From contig CP114487.1 of the NCBI GenBank assembly GCA_027186245.1, forward strand, positions 10,907,001 through 10,971,000: a stretch of 64,000 nt of DNA, written 5' to 3'. The notes under the pieces were generated by a model. It did no database searches, was not told where the DNA came from, and saw only the letters and a program-made list of their open reading frames with translations. Made by a program: the position numbers and the translations under genes. Positions 10,733-24,100 of the stretch are shown here, piece by piece; positions within the stretch are counted from its first letter, which is position 1; each line of letters begins with the position of its first letter. The DNA is from Coriaria nepalensis. Lineage: Eukaryota; Streptophyta; Magnoliopsida; Cucurbitales; Coriariaceae.

Positions 10733-13700
10733 TTAGCTTGCCTGCCTTTTAAAGAAGGGTTTCTGGCAAATAAGGAGTCTCTCATCATTGTTGCTGTCAA
10801 TCTCTATAATTCGTGCATCCCACTTCAACTGTGTTGTTCGAGCTCTTGCTGATTCGATCAGGGGAGCTGAGTCATGGAGTATCACCCAACCCTAATAGAA
10901 AAGGAAGAAACACACACAAAAAAAACTTTTAAAATATACAATAAACAGTTTGATATTAACTTTAGACAAAGGCTGAAAGTTTTTCCCATTTATATACCTC
11001 TGGACGAAGCAACCGATCAATCTCGATGAAAATATCAAGGACAGTGCACCTTCGCTTCCTACGGGTTTCAAGTGAGAGAAGACCAGAAGCATGCACCAGA
11101 TCATATGTTCTGGGGTATGATGGAAAGGCTTCACACCTACGAAGGGGAATTGATTATACTCGCATAAATAAGATGCAGGTAGAAAATTAGGATTGTTGAC
11201 ACATCAGCTGTAAGCGTCCACCTTTGAAACCATATAGTTTGTTCATTCTTCAACAACTAATATCCCAGTTTTTCCCCACAAATACTCCATTCAGTGAGGC
11301 ATCTAGAATCTTAGATTTATCTATGGATTTAAAAGGTAAAATTAAAGAGTTAGAGAAAGCTTTACCAGTCATGTAATACCCCAACAAAACCCCTATCCAT
11401 TATCAAGGGAATGTAGTTGGGTCCTTCTGTTGGAATCACATTCATGACCCATACAGATTTTCCAGATTCCAATAACGCGGAATTGAAACCTCCAAAATGA
11501 GCATTCATGTCTAAGACATTCCTGAGCATGTTGTAAGGCGGTAACGGATCCTCATCACCGGGCCTCTTTGGATGATCTGAGAATATTAAAGGCGAGAGCA
11601 GTGACCAATAATTGCGCACAGCCTTATTCCAGTTTAGAGAGTCCTCAGTGAAATCTTCCAAGGGCACACCTGAAAGAAAGAAGAAGAAAAAAAATATATA
11701 TATACATATATAAATGTCTGTGTTGGTAAAAACACGAGAGTAAAAACTAATTAAACTTCATCTTTATAGCATTTTTCCCCCTAATAATCAAGCAATGAAA
11801 AGGGAACAATTTTTACCATATAGTGCAAGGTCACTCTTGTTCAAGTTAGCTCGAGAAGGCCAAGTTCTTCGGTCTTCAATGGAAATCCATCTGCGGCTAT
11901 GTCTTCCCCCTATGCAGTTTTGGAGTGCTCGATAGTAAGGAGACTCAACATCATGACCTTTACCGCATATAGGAGGAGCCAAATCAGGTTTCCTAGATAA
12001 AAATAAGCAGGGTGTTGAACAAATAATCAGGATTATTTATTGTTCCCATTGACCAAAAAACATGCATATCTGGTTAAACTACGAAGCAAGTCAATTGTTT
12101 CCATGAATAAATATTGTGAAATAAGTAGCATCGTACCTTGAGCTATAACAATTCTTTTTACTGGTCTTTTTCCACACAAAAGTTTCATCCTGTTGCGATA
12201 ACATATCCCAGCAGAGATATTCTACAAAATCACGAACAAAGTTCCATATTTTCTGACTCTCTTTGTTACGAAGGAAATGCTGAGTATTTGTAAGGGGTGT
12301 CCAGACAAAATACCCACCTGGCTTCAGAACTCTATCAACTTCTATCAAGTAATTACCATCTGGAAGACATAAAGAAATGTTTATTTATCTTAAACAACAA
12401 AGTCAATCCCAATTTACGCACTTTTAACAAAAAAGGAAATGCATCAGCTGCTTTAACGAAAGTGCCACCTAAACAAAATTGAAGTGACAGACCATATCAA
12501 AAGACACTTATACAATTAACTTTTGACTATACCTTTCTGGTCCCAATCAACACCACAACGTGCACAGTGGACCATATCGAAAGACAGTGAGGGATATGGC
12601 AACTGTTTCGAAGTAAAAGAGCCAAGCATAGCGGGAAGTCCCCTTTCAAGAGTAAGCTGAACTTGGCTGCCTGAAGCCTCATAGTTTGCTATGCACGTAG
12701 TTAAGAGCTGTTTGGAAAATAAATGTGCTCCAAAGCTTCCATACCCACACCCTATATCCAGGATGGTTCGAACCTGTAAGCCGGCAACAGATCCAGTCGT
12801 TTATTTCAACACGGAACAGATCTGGTGACTAGAGTTCTAAAGCCTAACAGATATGCTATTGTCTGTATGTATCACAGTTATTTTTATTTATATTTTTTAA
12901 TTAATTTCACGGTGAAAGTAAGTCTGACATGACATTTCATTCATAATTAATCATTTAGTAGAGAGCAATCAAATACAAGAAAATGTTACTGTACAACAAG
13001 AAACTTATTAATGGTTCTCAGAGGCCATGCAGCTGTGGTGTATATTACATGCTGAACAGATTTACTTATTTATTTATTTATCCTGAGAAGCAATGGGAGC
13101 TTTCATTATAAATAAAATCCGCTAGGGATAAGACTTAAGACAAAGGTGCAAAGTCAGTCAAAATCAGATATCTTTATATCTTCAGGAAGTTGCACCTACA
13201 CAAGCTAATAGTTCACTAATTCTTTATTTTCTTTGGTAAGTTTAGACTAATTATAAGAGTTTGGCCCGCCAACTACTACGAGCCTACAAGTGAGAACCAG
13301 ATATAGCAGAGTGTAAAAGAGAGAGTGACCATAAAATTACATTAAGCCTTGTTTGTGTGGGCTCGTACAAGTAGTTATTATCTACTTACCCCAGCTTGTA
13401 TCAAGTAAGACTCATTTCGTAGCCCAATCATCTCGGCAATTTGGTGTGAGTAGTCTTCTACACCATCAAACATGTGAGAAGCGGAACTGAAGGAAATCTG
13501 ATCTTCATCCAACATCATCATCCTGTAAGAAAATGTGACAGAGATCAAAAAGAAGATTCATTTGACCAATATGAGATATTCATTTAAAACATGTATCTAT
13601 GCTAAGGTGCTAACCTCTTGGTCAAGCTTCCAGAGGAAAGTACCTCCTGAGCAGTAATTCTTACATTTGCAACCCAAATTACATCTCTTCCAGTAGGCCA

Positions 13701-14324
13701 TCTGAAAGGAATCTTGTATTTCGCTGGTGGAAGGAGTAAGCAATTTTGGCCCAACCCTTGCCCACAATTACGGTCAAAGTCATCACCCTTGGAGGACATC
13801 CCTAAAAGATTCTCTGTAGCATTGAAGCAAGGAACATGATTTTCAAACTCCTGAGAACAAAATTCCAATTCTTTCAACCTTGAAGGACCAAGAGAAAGCA
13901 CCCCTATATCCCAAAGGTCCGCTACAAGATGCTCTTCAAGTCGCCTATATCCATGGAATATGCGACCTCTGGTAGAAGAAGAAATGGAGATCGTCCACCA
14001 AAAAGATCCAGTAAGCGCAAGAGCTAAAATCAATACTAAACTGAGCCTCAGGAGTTGCATCTTAATTTTATGTCGACTTATTGGAGTTCCGGCCAAGAAA
14101 GCATCGGATGTGAAGCCATTCTCGACGTGGTTATATTTGGAATGCGAATTGTCTGCCACAAGTAATCTAAGTGGAAGTTTCGGAACTAAATTACTTTGAT
14201 TCGAAGAAAGTCTTCTATCAACCTCTTCCTTTTCGGTTTTATCTTTCATTTGAGAATCCCAAATATCATCGCTGTTTCCATAAATCCTTATTCCAGATAC
14301 ACCTCGATGCAGAGGCCTGGACAT
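10733..14324 (-). CDS. TSD2: QUA2/TSD2-type Golgi pectin methyltransferase
   Basis: Eight exons on the minus strand: 13615-14324, 13390-13522, 12533-12773, 12137-12359, 11817-11992, 11366-11669, 10998-11136 and 10733-10891; 694 residues. The start MSRPLHRG is the first ATG. Residues 1-90 are cytosolic and polar, 91-113 form one membrane anchor (LSLVLILALALTGSFWW), and the rest is a lumenal S-adenosylmethionine methyltransferase of the plant DUF248/PMT family. The SAM motif DIGCGYGSFG is near 287, followed by DRVLKPGGYFVW and a second half with VLDMNAHFGGF and RLLRPEGWVI. The N-terminus and overall length match Arabidopsis QUA2/TSD2 (At1g78240, about 684 residues) rather than the shorter QUL proteins. 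QUA2 is needed for homogalacturonan synthesis and cell adhesion. A non-coding first exon near 14690-14900 is likely (donor AAAG/GTAGAG, acceptor TTCCAG just before the ATG). Confidence 0.93.
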
Positions 14325-17300
14325 TTTCTCTCCTGGAAATTCCAAACGAAAAATTACCGATAAATATCAAATGTAGAAACAGACACAAAAACCAATGAAA
14401 GTTGCACACTAAACTGGAGTTAGCAAAAAGTAGTTTCCTTAAACGAGCTTAGAATAGTTAAAATTCAAAGAGACATGCAAATTAACAGACATGCAATCAA
14501 TCCGAGAAGAAACTTATCGAAATCTAAACCTAGAAAAAAAAAAAAAGGAATGGAAGTGACAATTCGCAGATTGACAGCGGACGCCGTACTAGTTAGAAAT
14601 GAAACCGCTCAGAGCTACCCGAAGATTCATCTAGATCAACCGAAGCAGAAACAATGATAGTAAGTGAGAGCCGTAGAAGACGGAGAAACTCTACCTTTGA
14701 CGAGAGAGCAGAGGCAAAGGAAGAATACAGAGCAAGAAAGAACGTGAGAGAGAGAGCAAATCAGAAGGAATTGAAGGAGTACATTTGGTTACGCCATAAA
14801 AAGCTGGAAAATAACTCCAAGCTTGGTTCGTTAATCTTTTTCAGAGATTATTCTTCCTCCTTCCTTACTGAGTCTCTCACTTTGTTGCAGAGCGTAGAGC
14901 TTGGTGAGACTGTAGAAATGGGGAGGAGGGGGGGGGGGGGGGTGATTTTGTAACTAATCAAGTATCAACAGAGCTCCCGTGAGAGATAATTATTAATTAC
15001 TGTACAAAAATATGATTTTTTTTTTTAATTTTATTTTTATATTCATATTATTTTATTTAACTCCCTTCAATTAATAATATTTTTAATATCGAGTCCACAA
15101 AAGAAAATGTCTATAAAACTAAGGATGCTATCGCCCACATCATAATGGGTTTACACTCGAGCCTTTATTAAAAAATAAAAAATAAAAAATAAAAAATCTA
15201 TTTATAAAAATAATTTATGAAGTATCAAAATTTATCATAATTAATATTCAACTATTTATAAAAATTTAGACTTATTTATTATTTTTATTATAAGAGTCAA
15301 CTAAAGTTGACTTCTAAGCATTTTCACACGCAAGTCCACTCCTAATGTATTGAAACAATATAATAAGTTCAATGCAGTATTTGGATCGAGTGCACTTACC
15401 AAGGAGCTATGAAGGGTGAGGCCGGCGGATTTCCATTTATTTTAATTAGGCTTTAGATCTACCCCAACTCTATGAAGTTATAATTTTGTGTACAAAAAAA
15501 AAAAGCTAACTTATTTTATATAATTAAACCCCTAGAAATAGCAATAATGTCATTTTTACTCCATTATTATTGATTTAGGAATAGGACCATCCCATGCCTA
15601 ACCCAGTTAGTCTATTGTCTGTTCCTTACTATCGGTACAAGCGAGATCTACGTTTCAAATATAGCAGGAGAAAGTTGTCTCCACACTTTGAGAATAAGAC
15701 TTCATGGTTAAGCAAATCCTCTAATCATAATTCATATACACACTCTTGTTTCAAATCCTTGAGGTTTACGTAAATGCGCGTACGAGCTAGTAATAATCAA
15801 TATTCAATAAGGTGTGACCATATTTCTAATGTAAACTAAGAGCACGAGCACTGATTATTAAAGACATTATATATTGTATGTCAAAATGATGAGGAAGAAG
15901 TGGAAGACAGTTTTTTAGTACCTAATTCAGCACCAAAGTTTGACAGACAATTAAGTTAGACCCCAACCAAACCACGTCGTCATCTATTATATCTTTGTGT
16001 TCTCAAAGTGTTTCTTTACCCATTATAAAATGTGATCAAATTCTAGTACATTTTTACCGAACAGTGATGATTGGGTTGGGTTGGGTTGGGTTGGGTTATT
16101 GGGCAGTACAGAAGAGGAGCCCACCACTTGAGACTTGAGAGCTTGGTGGAGGTATGCTGGTATGGTGATTGGGCATGGCCCATTTTTTATTAGGCGGCTC
16201 ACCATGAATACCATGTTTTCGGCTCCATTCCGATTACTATTACATATGTGAAACCATGCACCTGCCCGATTAAGAAATTATTACTCGGAAGAGATCAGTG
16301 AGCGGGTCGCAATCGTCTCCTCCCCTGATTTGATGCTGGATGGAGGATCCAAAGAACCCCGTTGAGACATATCAAATCTCTACTGCCTAATATTTACGTG
16401 AAATCTCTTAATGGTAGCTTCATTTAATTATTCTGAATGAATTAATTAATGGAGAAAAGTACGTATACCTCATGAAGAGTCTACTCAAGTGGGTCGGGTC
16501 CACTGTTAATGGGTATGTCTCTTTCAATTCATTATCTCTCCTCTTTCCTTCTGTATGCGACGTCCTATCTCATCCACCACTTTCAGATGTCTGCATCTAC
16601 TACGCAAACAAACGCAGTTCTTATCTCTTTTCCCATAAAATCCTCCTTAAACATCAAAAAAGCCCACTCCTTTCTGTCATTGCTTTTGGCTATTTTGTTT
16701 TTTCTCTACGATATAAATAAGTGAGGTCAAAGTGGGGTTGTCAGAAAGACAGAAACCCGTGCACTATTTTCTTATTACGTTGAATCTGCGTATGATATAT
16801 GAGGTTGTAATAGGATTTGAGCCTCATACTGTTTATTTATTTTTTGTCTATCAAAGTCCTTCACCAGGCAAAATTATGGGGTTAAAGATAATTTATATTA
16901 AAATTAAAATTAAAGTATTAATTTAATATTAAATTTTTTTAGAAAGTATAATTTATATCCAAATTTTTTTAAAAGTAAAAATAATTATCGAATTCAAATT
17001 TGTTGGTTAATTATTAAATAAATATCTCAAAATAAGTTTTTTTTTTATATTTTCAACATTAAAATTTTAATTATATATTTTTAATTCATTTTATTAGTTT
17101 AAATCAATTTTTTCTTTATATTAATTTACTATTACCTTAACTACTCCACTGCTGCCGGTAGTGATCGGCGGAGGTAGTTGACGGTAGTAGTTGGTGGAAT
17201 AATTGACGGTGGTGGCAATGGTTGGTGATGAGAGCAGTTGGCAGTGGGATCGGAATGGGCTGTCGATAGCTGTGATAGAATGATTAGTGGAAATGATAAT

Positions 17301-17566
17301 AAATGAATATCAAGAAAAAGTTTTAATTTAAAATGATAAAATGTAATTAAAATTTTAAGAATAAAAAGTTGGGGTGAAGTATTTAATTTGGGGTTAATTT
17401 TTTAAATAGTTAAATAGAAAATTTAATTTGAGGATGGGCTAGACCGGGCTAGTTAAGACCAGGCCTTGCAGGCCCATTTCGCGGTTCCGGAAAGTAGACC
17501 GGTTGACCGGGTGGGTTTAGCCGCCATGTCCCTACTGGTTCGTGATACTATGATGGGTTTTGCGAA
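14325..17566. other. Long intergenic region, low-complexity DNA
   Basis: Contains the probable 5' leader and promoter of the TSD2-like gene (to about 15000), a 15-bp poly-G run near 14927, an AAAAAT tandem run near 15170-15200, a TTGGG tandem at 16071-16097 and AT-rich DNA from 16900 to 17400. No credible gene on either strand. Confidence 0.55.
16071..16097. repeat. (TTGGG)n microsatellite
   Basis: About five perfect TTGGG units. It is not the plant telomere repeat (TTTAGGG). Single short array in intergenic DNA. Confidence 0.85.
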
Positions 17567-18017
17567 ATGGGGTTAAAGAATGAGAAGAAAGCCGTATCTT
17601 CTTCATCAACATCTCCTTGTGCAAGTCTCAGAGCTGCTTATCACAATTGCTTCAACAGTTTCTATCATCTCCCACCTTCTTTCTCAATACCCTTCTTAAA
17701 CCCGATGACGAGAATTTCTTCTGGGTTTTAGTTTTGAGGGGGTTTGGCTTAATCGATTCTCAGGTGGTATTCCGACAAGTTCGTGAAGGGTCAATGGGAC
17801 AGAGAGGAATTCAGTGAAGAGTGGCAGAAATACAGACCTTGCCTCTCTGTATGTAGTTTCTGATTCTTACCTCATTCGAGGAAATTTTCTTGCTCGCCAT
17901 AGTTGATTCTAACTATTTCTATTTGGTGGGTAGGAACACTTGGAAGATAAGCATCCGAATCGATTCTTGAAAGTTGATCAAGCGACCTCTTTTGATTCAA
18001 CCGCTCATTTTTCATGA
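17567..18017 (+). pseudogene. Twin-CX9C (MDM35/TRIAP1-like) gene, apparently damaged
   Basis: Three exons are recognisable: 17567-17657/8, 17764-17848 and 17934-18017. They would encode about 88 residues: MGLKNEKKAV, then CASLRAAYHNC, a WYSDKFVKGQWDREEF segment, YRPCLSEHLEDKHPNRF and a short tail. This is the family of Arabidopsis At4g33100, related to the MDM35/TRIAP1 CX9C proteins of the mitochondrial intermembrane space. Two faults are visible. First, frame demands AACAG/G across intron 1, but the donor reads AACAGTTTCT, so GT splicing loses one base and gives an early stop; one missing G (AGGT to AGT) explains this. Second, the first cysteine of the second CX9C pair is Phe (GAATTC codons). 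Probably a pseudogene, or a sequencing gap at the donor. Convergent with the next gene. Confidence 0.75.
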
Positions 18018-18392
18018 TTCAGCTGACGGTGTTACTCAGTGATAATATATAGTTTCTATTTGCTTTCTTTTCAATTGTGGAGACACAGGGGGGGGGGGAT
18101 ACAATTTGTAACCAGTCATTGTAATGTGAAGCATATATATTTTTTTTTTTGGGAAAAAAGGGTTCATTTTTGTTTGCCCATGGAAGAATATGCATCATAT
18201 AAATGATATTGTTCCTTTTCAGTCTCGCCCTCTCTCTTTAAGTCCAAATCAAGAACTTGCATCTCATTGCCCATGAATAACCAAAGTGAAATTTTGTTGA
18301 ACATTGGCTAAAGAAGTACTGCTCTCTGAATGAAACCCCAGTCTTGATGGAGATCACAGAAAGTGAGAAGCTTCACATGGAAGTGAGTAGCT
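18018..18392. other. Convergent 3' intergenic region
   Basis: Between the 3' ends of the CX9C gene (+) and the methyltransferase gene (-). Has a 10-bp poly-G near 18090. No gene seen. Confidence 0.5.
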
Positions 18393-20369
18393 TCACTTCT
18401 TGAATAGGAAATGAGCAACCATCCATTCCTCTCCATCGTTGTATCCAAATAGTTCTGCCACTGAAATGAAGAACGTTCTCCAGTAAACAGTCCACTTAAC
18501 GGCTGAATCCTTACGGTAAGTCGACTCCATGATTGGTTTTATTGACCCCATATGCTTGTCCATTCTTTTGAGCCACTCTTCACTGCAGGATTTTTTAAAA
18601 AAATCAGGCTTTTAGCTCTTATTGTAGCGCGCAAATGAGTTATGAGGAAATAAAGGTCTAGAAAGGAGAAGAAAGTTATAGCTTCCTATTGACATCTTCT
18701 AATCAGTATTGACAGGGCAAGGTCTTCTTACCTTGTCTGAGCATAATGCTTCCCATTCAAAAGCCAATGATCAACAATGGAAACGTCGTCCTGCAGGTAA
18801 AAACACCATGAAAGATGAAGAATCATCCCTAACTATGATCGAAATTATCAGTGACTAGCTAGTCTTCATATGAATGAATGATTATGAGTTTTTACTGCTT
18901 CTATCTAAAAAATTTATGAGAATAATTCGATGAATACTGGAAACACAAGTCTCGCCTGAAAGTAAAGAAGCAGATTTGCTGAGGGCATTGTACCGCCTTC
19001 GAAAAAGTATCGGGTGATCCAATCATCTTCATTTATGTCCTATGGAGGGTAGAAGAGAAGACGGAGCAGTGTTAGTAACATATACTAGAGCTGTTTTGGT
19101 TAATATACAAGATGGACTCTGACTATTGATTAAGCTTTGCTCCTAGAATGAAGCAGCTATTTGTACATGAACTTATGATGGCGCGAACCTCAAAGTGGTA
19201 AGCAAATGCTTTATGGCAGAAATGATGAATAAACAGAAGGCTATCTTCTTTCATCCATTTGGATATCTTCTTGAGAAGGTCCTTATAGTTCTTCATATGC
19301 TATACATTAGAACCAGCAAAAAAATAAAATTTTGACGTAAAAAGAAAGAGACCATACACACAGACAGTAGAAAGCCTGAAATTAACTGACCTCAAACATT
19401 TCAATAGAAAAGATTCGGTCATAGGCAGCTTCCATTTCAAATGTGCTAATATCTGCAACTATAATCTCCACATTCTCCAGCTTTAGCTCCCTGCAAAGAA
19501 AGAAATCGAATGGACCTTTTGATCATTTGCAATTGCACCCAAGCAAGAGAAGAAATCGATCTGAATCCCAAATGTAGAAGTAAAGGCAGAATGAAAGATC
19601 GGGAAATTTACCGACTCTGGTTGTCGATATGTGCTTTCTGAGTGGTTGAATTGCAAATCCCTGTGACCCTGCAATTCTTATACTCCTTTGCAATGAATAG
19701 AGACAGAGATCCCCAGCCACATCCAATATCAAGAACAGAGTGACCATCCTTCAACTGTGATCTTTCACAATACAACTCCAGCATTGCTTTCTCGGCATCT
19801 TCTAAGGTACTCGACTTATCATCGAAGTAACAACAACTGAGATTGTTCGAGTGAAAACCGATTAGCTCACAATGTATTAGAACTAGAAGTTTAATTTGTA
19901 CTTCCCTCCAATACTATGGATTTCTCACAGCTTAAGGATTCGATTAAAATCACTGCAAGGAATCTGGTCTAAGAAATGATATAGAAATGATACCTGTACT
20001 TGAAATTTTCCCCCAACACAAGCTTGAAGAAAGAGGTCGGTAGTTCATAATGCTGCGATTTTGGCTTCTCAGTCTTTATAGCAATCGGCATCTCTCTTAA
20101 AGCTGCAGATAAAATGTATTATCAATCAGATGCAGAGATAAATAGATAGATAGACAGATAGATAGAGATAGGTGTTCGATACATTGTACGAATCGGAGAA
20201 GGTCAGAAAGTTGGAGTTCAGCAGAGGCCCGGTAACCGGAGCGAAGACGGCCGGCTAAGAGCAAGCGGGTGAGCTTTCGAATCAGAACGTCCGGCAACAA
20301 GTTCCTCTCCATTGAAGCAAGAACCAGACGCACTGTAACATTGTACGGTACCTGTATTAACCCTGTCAT
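18393..20369 (-). CDS. Coclaurine N-methyltransferase-like / CFA synthase-like SAM methyltransferase
   Basis: Eight exons on the minus strand: 20183-20369, 19994-20102, 19612-19836, 19391-19490, 19189-19299, 18956-19039, 18732-18790 and 18393-18582; 354 residues. The start is [10 protein letters not shown]. The SAM-binding motif [13 protein letters not shown] is at about residue 133; other family blocks are [28 protein letters not shown] and the C-terminal [14 protein letters not shown]. It belongs with the cyclopropane-fatty-acid/coclaurine N-methyltransferase fold and is closest in my memory to Arabidopsis At4g33110 and At4g33120, whose substrate is not settled; alkaloid methylation should not be assumed. 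Exon 6 ends with a GC donor (CAG/GCGAGA) rather than GT. It lies next to the At4g33100-like gene, as in Arabidopsis, and is divergent from the PMI1-related gene. Confidence 0.92.
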
Positions 20370-21133
20370 TTCGCAAGATGAATCTTGAGCAACAAAGGCT
20401 CCACAATTCCTCAGTCCAGTCTCTGCTCTGATCTTCTCTATCTAATGGCCAGAACACGATAAGCTGTAAGCTGCTACGTCCCTTTCTTTTCACTCTCTCT
20501 CTCTTCCTTCATATCTCATATCTTCATCGCACGATTATGGCATTTAATAGAATCTTATCCGCCTGCCGTTATTAAATTAGCAATTCCGTCATTTCTGTCG
20601 CATATAATTTTATTAATTGTATTTTTTTAAATGAGTAGATTAATATATATATACATAATGCGATACAACAACTTCTCTCTACTAAACGGCGGTGATTTAA
20701 ATCTTCTTGCGGTTTCATCCTAGAATGTATGGACTCGAGCGGATCATATCAGAACCCTGTTAGAGCGGGTGTAATAAACGGTAAACCTACCAAGGGTAGG
20801 AGACTAGTCCAAGGTACATTCCTGCTAAACCAGATCCCTTAGACAGTAAGCCATCGCCGAGTATTACAGATTTCCGGCCCGGAAACAAAAATAATCGGAA
20901 TCCTGGTATGTCTATCGTCTCTATTTCATCGTTATTATTCTGTTAGTCCTCTTATTTAATAGAATCTTATATTGTCGTCCTCTCTCCGTTCGCATCTATC
21001 TGAATTTGAACGAGGTGTTCTACTTTCCTTTTCAGTGATCTACTAATTGAGTACCGAAGAAGGTAACTGGAAAGAAACTGTATCAATAGCTGTGATTCAA
21101 TTTGGTTGATTGTATTTCGTCTAAATGTAAAAG
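20370..21133. other. Divergent intergenic region
   Basis: About 760 bp holding the promoters of the methyltransferase (-) and the PMI1-related gene (+). AT-rich with no further gene. Confidence 0.55.
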
Positions 21134-24100
21134 ATGATGCTTTCCAAAATTGACTCCGGAACCGATGATGGTGCTGGAAATTCAAATAGTAGTCAGCTGT
21201 TAAGGGAACTTGAGACGATTAGTAAAGCTCTATACTTGCACAAAACCCCTCGAAAGGGCTTGTTATCTCCTTCTACGGCACGATCCCAGTCTGTTGGGAA
21301 GGGTCGCGTCTCTGAACCAGAAACATATATACCAAAATCATCATCGGTATGGAGCTGGAAGAAGCCTCTGAAATCTCTTATCCATTTTCGACATCAAAAG
21401 TTCAGCTGTCTTTTCAGCCTCCATGTCCAGTCAATAGAAGGTTTGCCTGCATATTTCAACGATCTTCATTTATCCATCCATTGGAAAAGAAAGGATGAGA
21501 TTTTACGGACTCCTCCTTCCAAGGTTTCAGAAGGTGCATCTGAAATTGATGAGACTTTGATTCATAGATGCCCTGTATATGGTGTTAGGAACGGGCCTAA
21601 CAACTCAGCAAAGTATGATCCAAAGCTTTTTTTGATCTATGTTTCTGTGATTGAGGCGCCACAGCTTGATATTGGGGAACATTTAGTTGATTTGACGCGG
21701 ATTTTGCCTCTTACTTTAGAAGAGCTAGAAGGAGAGAAGAGTTCAGGTAAATGGACGACAAGCTTTAAGCTCTCTGGCAAGGCTAAAGGTGCTAAGCTTA
21801 ATGTTAGTTTTGGGTTTTTGGTAATGAGGGATGACTTGGTCAAATCTCATAGTCATATGAATGTTCCCCAAATTTTGAACTCGATAAAGAACATGTCTAC
21901 TATTTCTGAAAAGGCACCGGGCATTAGTTCTACTACTTCTGATGCGATGCTTCAATCAGTTGGAAGTGTTTCGGGCAGATTAAACTATGGGTCTCTGATC
22001 TCTTCTCAGTCAGCAGATGCTAAGATTTATCATGAGTTGTTGGGTCCAAGATTGGAGCTGTTAAAATCGATGAACTTCTTATACCAGAAACTAGATGAAG
22101 GGGCCTTATCTAGTTCGACGGAAACAAAATATGACCTTGCGGAGCAGCTAGAATGGAAATCTAATGTGGAAATTGATACTGGTAAAGAAACTGAGCTAGA
22201 GGAATTCGAGAGCACAGATTTTAACGTTATTGAATGTGGGGTTGAAATTAATCAGGAAATGTTCAAATTGGATGAAGGGGTTGATAAGGCAATTATTAAT
22301 AGCTCCACCATTGAAACTAGTCATTTTCATGAGATCATTAGAGGTAACAGCATAGCCTTTGATAAGAAGATGAACCATAACTCTAGTGACAAAATTCCGA
22401 ACGATCATGCAGCTGAGTTTGCGGAAGATGACTGCAAATATGATGAGAATAGCATATCTATCAAAGGAACAAACACTGAAGAATTGGGTATACATTCTAA
22501 TTCCTTTTGGATAGAAGAAGAGCCTCGATTGACTTTGGGTAAGCTTCTTGAGCAAGAAACCCACACGAGTACAAAAGCAGATTACAGAGCAAGTAGAATG
22601 GTAAACAGATCACTTAGCTTAGATGATGCCACTGAATCTGTGGCTTCTGATTTTCTAAATATGCTAGGGTTGAGGCATGGTTCATTTCAGTATTCGGAAA
22701 GTGATGCAGAATCTCCTAGAGAATCTTTATTAAAACAGTTTGAGAGTGAGGTGCTATATTCTGGTAATTCCTCACTTTATTATGACACCCAAGAAGATTG
22801 CCCAGATTTTATCTATTCTGATCCACCAGAATCTGACCTTGAGGATTATGACGAAGAGGACTTTGACTTGTCTTCACTCATTGATGCTGTTGAAGAGGAG
22901 CACAAGAGGGTAAGTCAGTTAAGAACCAGAAGAAAAGCCAAAATGCTCGAAGATTTGGAAACAGAGGCTTTGATGCAAGAATGGGGCTTAAATGATTATG
23001 ACTTTCATAACTCTCCATGTAACTTCCCTAGCGGTTTCGGAAGTCCAATTGAGCTTCTACCAGAAGATGCGCCAAAATTACCTCCTCTTGCAGAAGGCAT
23101 TGGTCCATTAGCCCAGATGAAGGGAGGTGGGTTCTTGCGCTCTATGAACCCTTCACTCTTCTATAACGCTAGAAATGGGGGGATCTTATTTGTTCAAGTT
23201 TCTCGCCCAGTCGTTCTACCAGCAGAAATGGGTCATAATATCATGGACATATTGAGGAATTTAGCATCACTTGGGATTGAAAATCTGTCCATGCAAGCAA
23301 GCAGATTGATGCCTTTAGAGGACCTTACTGGAAAAACTATCCAACAGGCAACATCAACAGCTCCACTCTGCAAAGTCATCTCTGAGAGGTTAGTGAGTTT
23401 CTGTCACATCAATTCATAATAGTTGTAGCTATCCTCAGTTGTACTAGAATTCTGAGCCCTTTTTCGGTTTATTGCTCTGTCATAGGCAGTCTCTGTTGCA
23501 GCATGAATTTTCATTCATGATGGGCCAAGATTATGTATCTCTGGACATTCTTTCTTCCCTGGCAATGGATAAGATTGAAAATCTCTTAATAGATGGGTTG
23601 AGAATACAGTGTGGCATGTCCAATGAGGAGGCGCCATCATGCATCAGCACCCATCCAATTCACAACAAGAATCCAACTTTTAGTTTTCAAGGAGTAGAAG
23701 AATTTCAACTAGGGAATGTTAAGGAATTGATGGATCTCGCCATAACATTGGATGACTGGTTGAGACTAGATGCTGGAATCATTGAAAATGACAGTCAAAA
23801 TCAGGAAGGCACTATGAAAATCTTAAAAGCTCATAATGCTAAGTCTGCAAATGTTGTGAATTGGGACAAAGCATTAATTAAACAGCAGGGACTACTAGGG
23901 AACAATCTCACAATAGTTCAAAGGGTGCAACTTAGAGACCCCTTACGAAACAACGAACCAGTTGGTGCGCCAATGCTTTGTCTGATTCAGGTTGAACGGG
24001 TTCTTGTTGAGTCCACAAGAAGTTTGCATAGTATAACCAAAGAAAGAAGCAATCGAGAAGAAGACAACAATGGAGACCACCACGTGTTTAAAATCTCAAA

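Noticed and set aside
17617..17817. 66-residue plus-strand frame
   Set aside because: Out of frame with the CX9C exons and crosses its intron.
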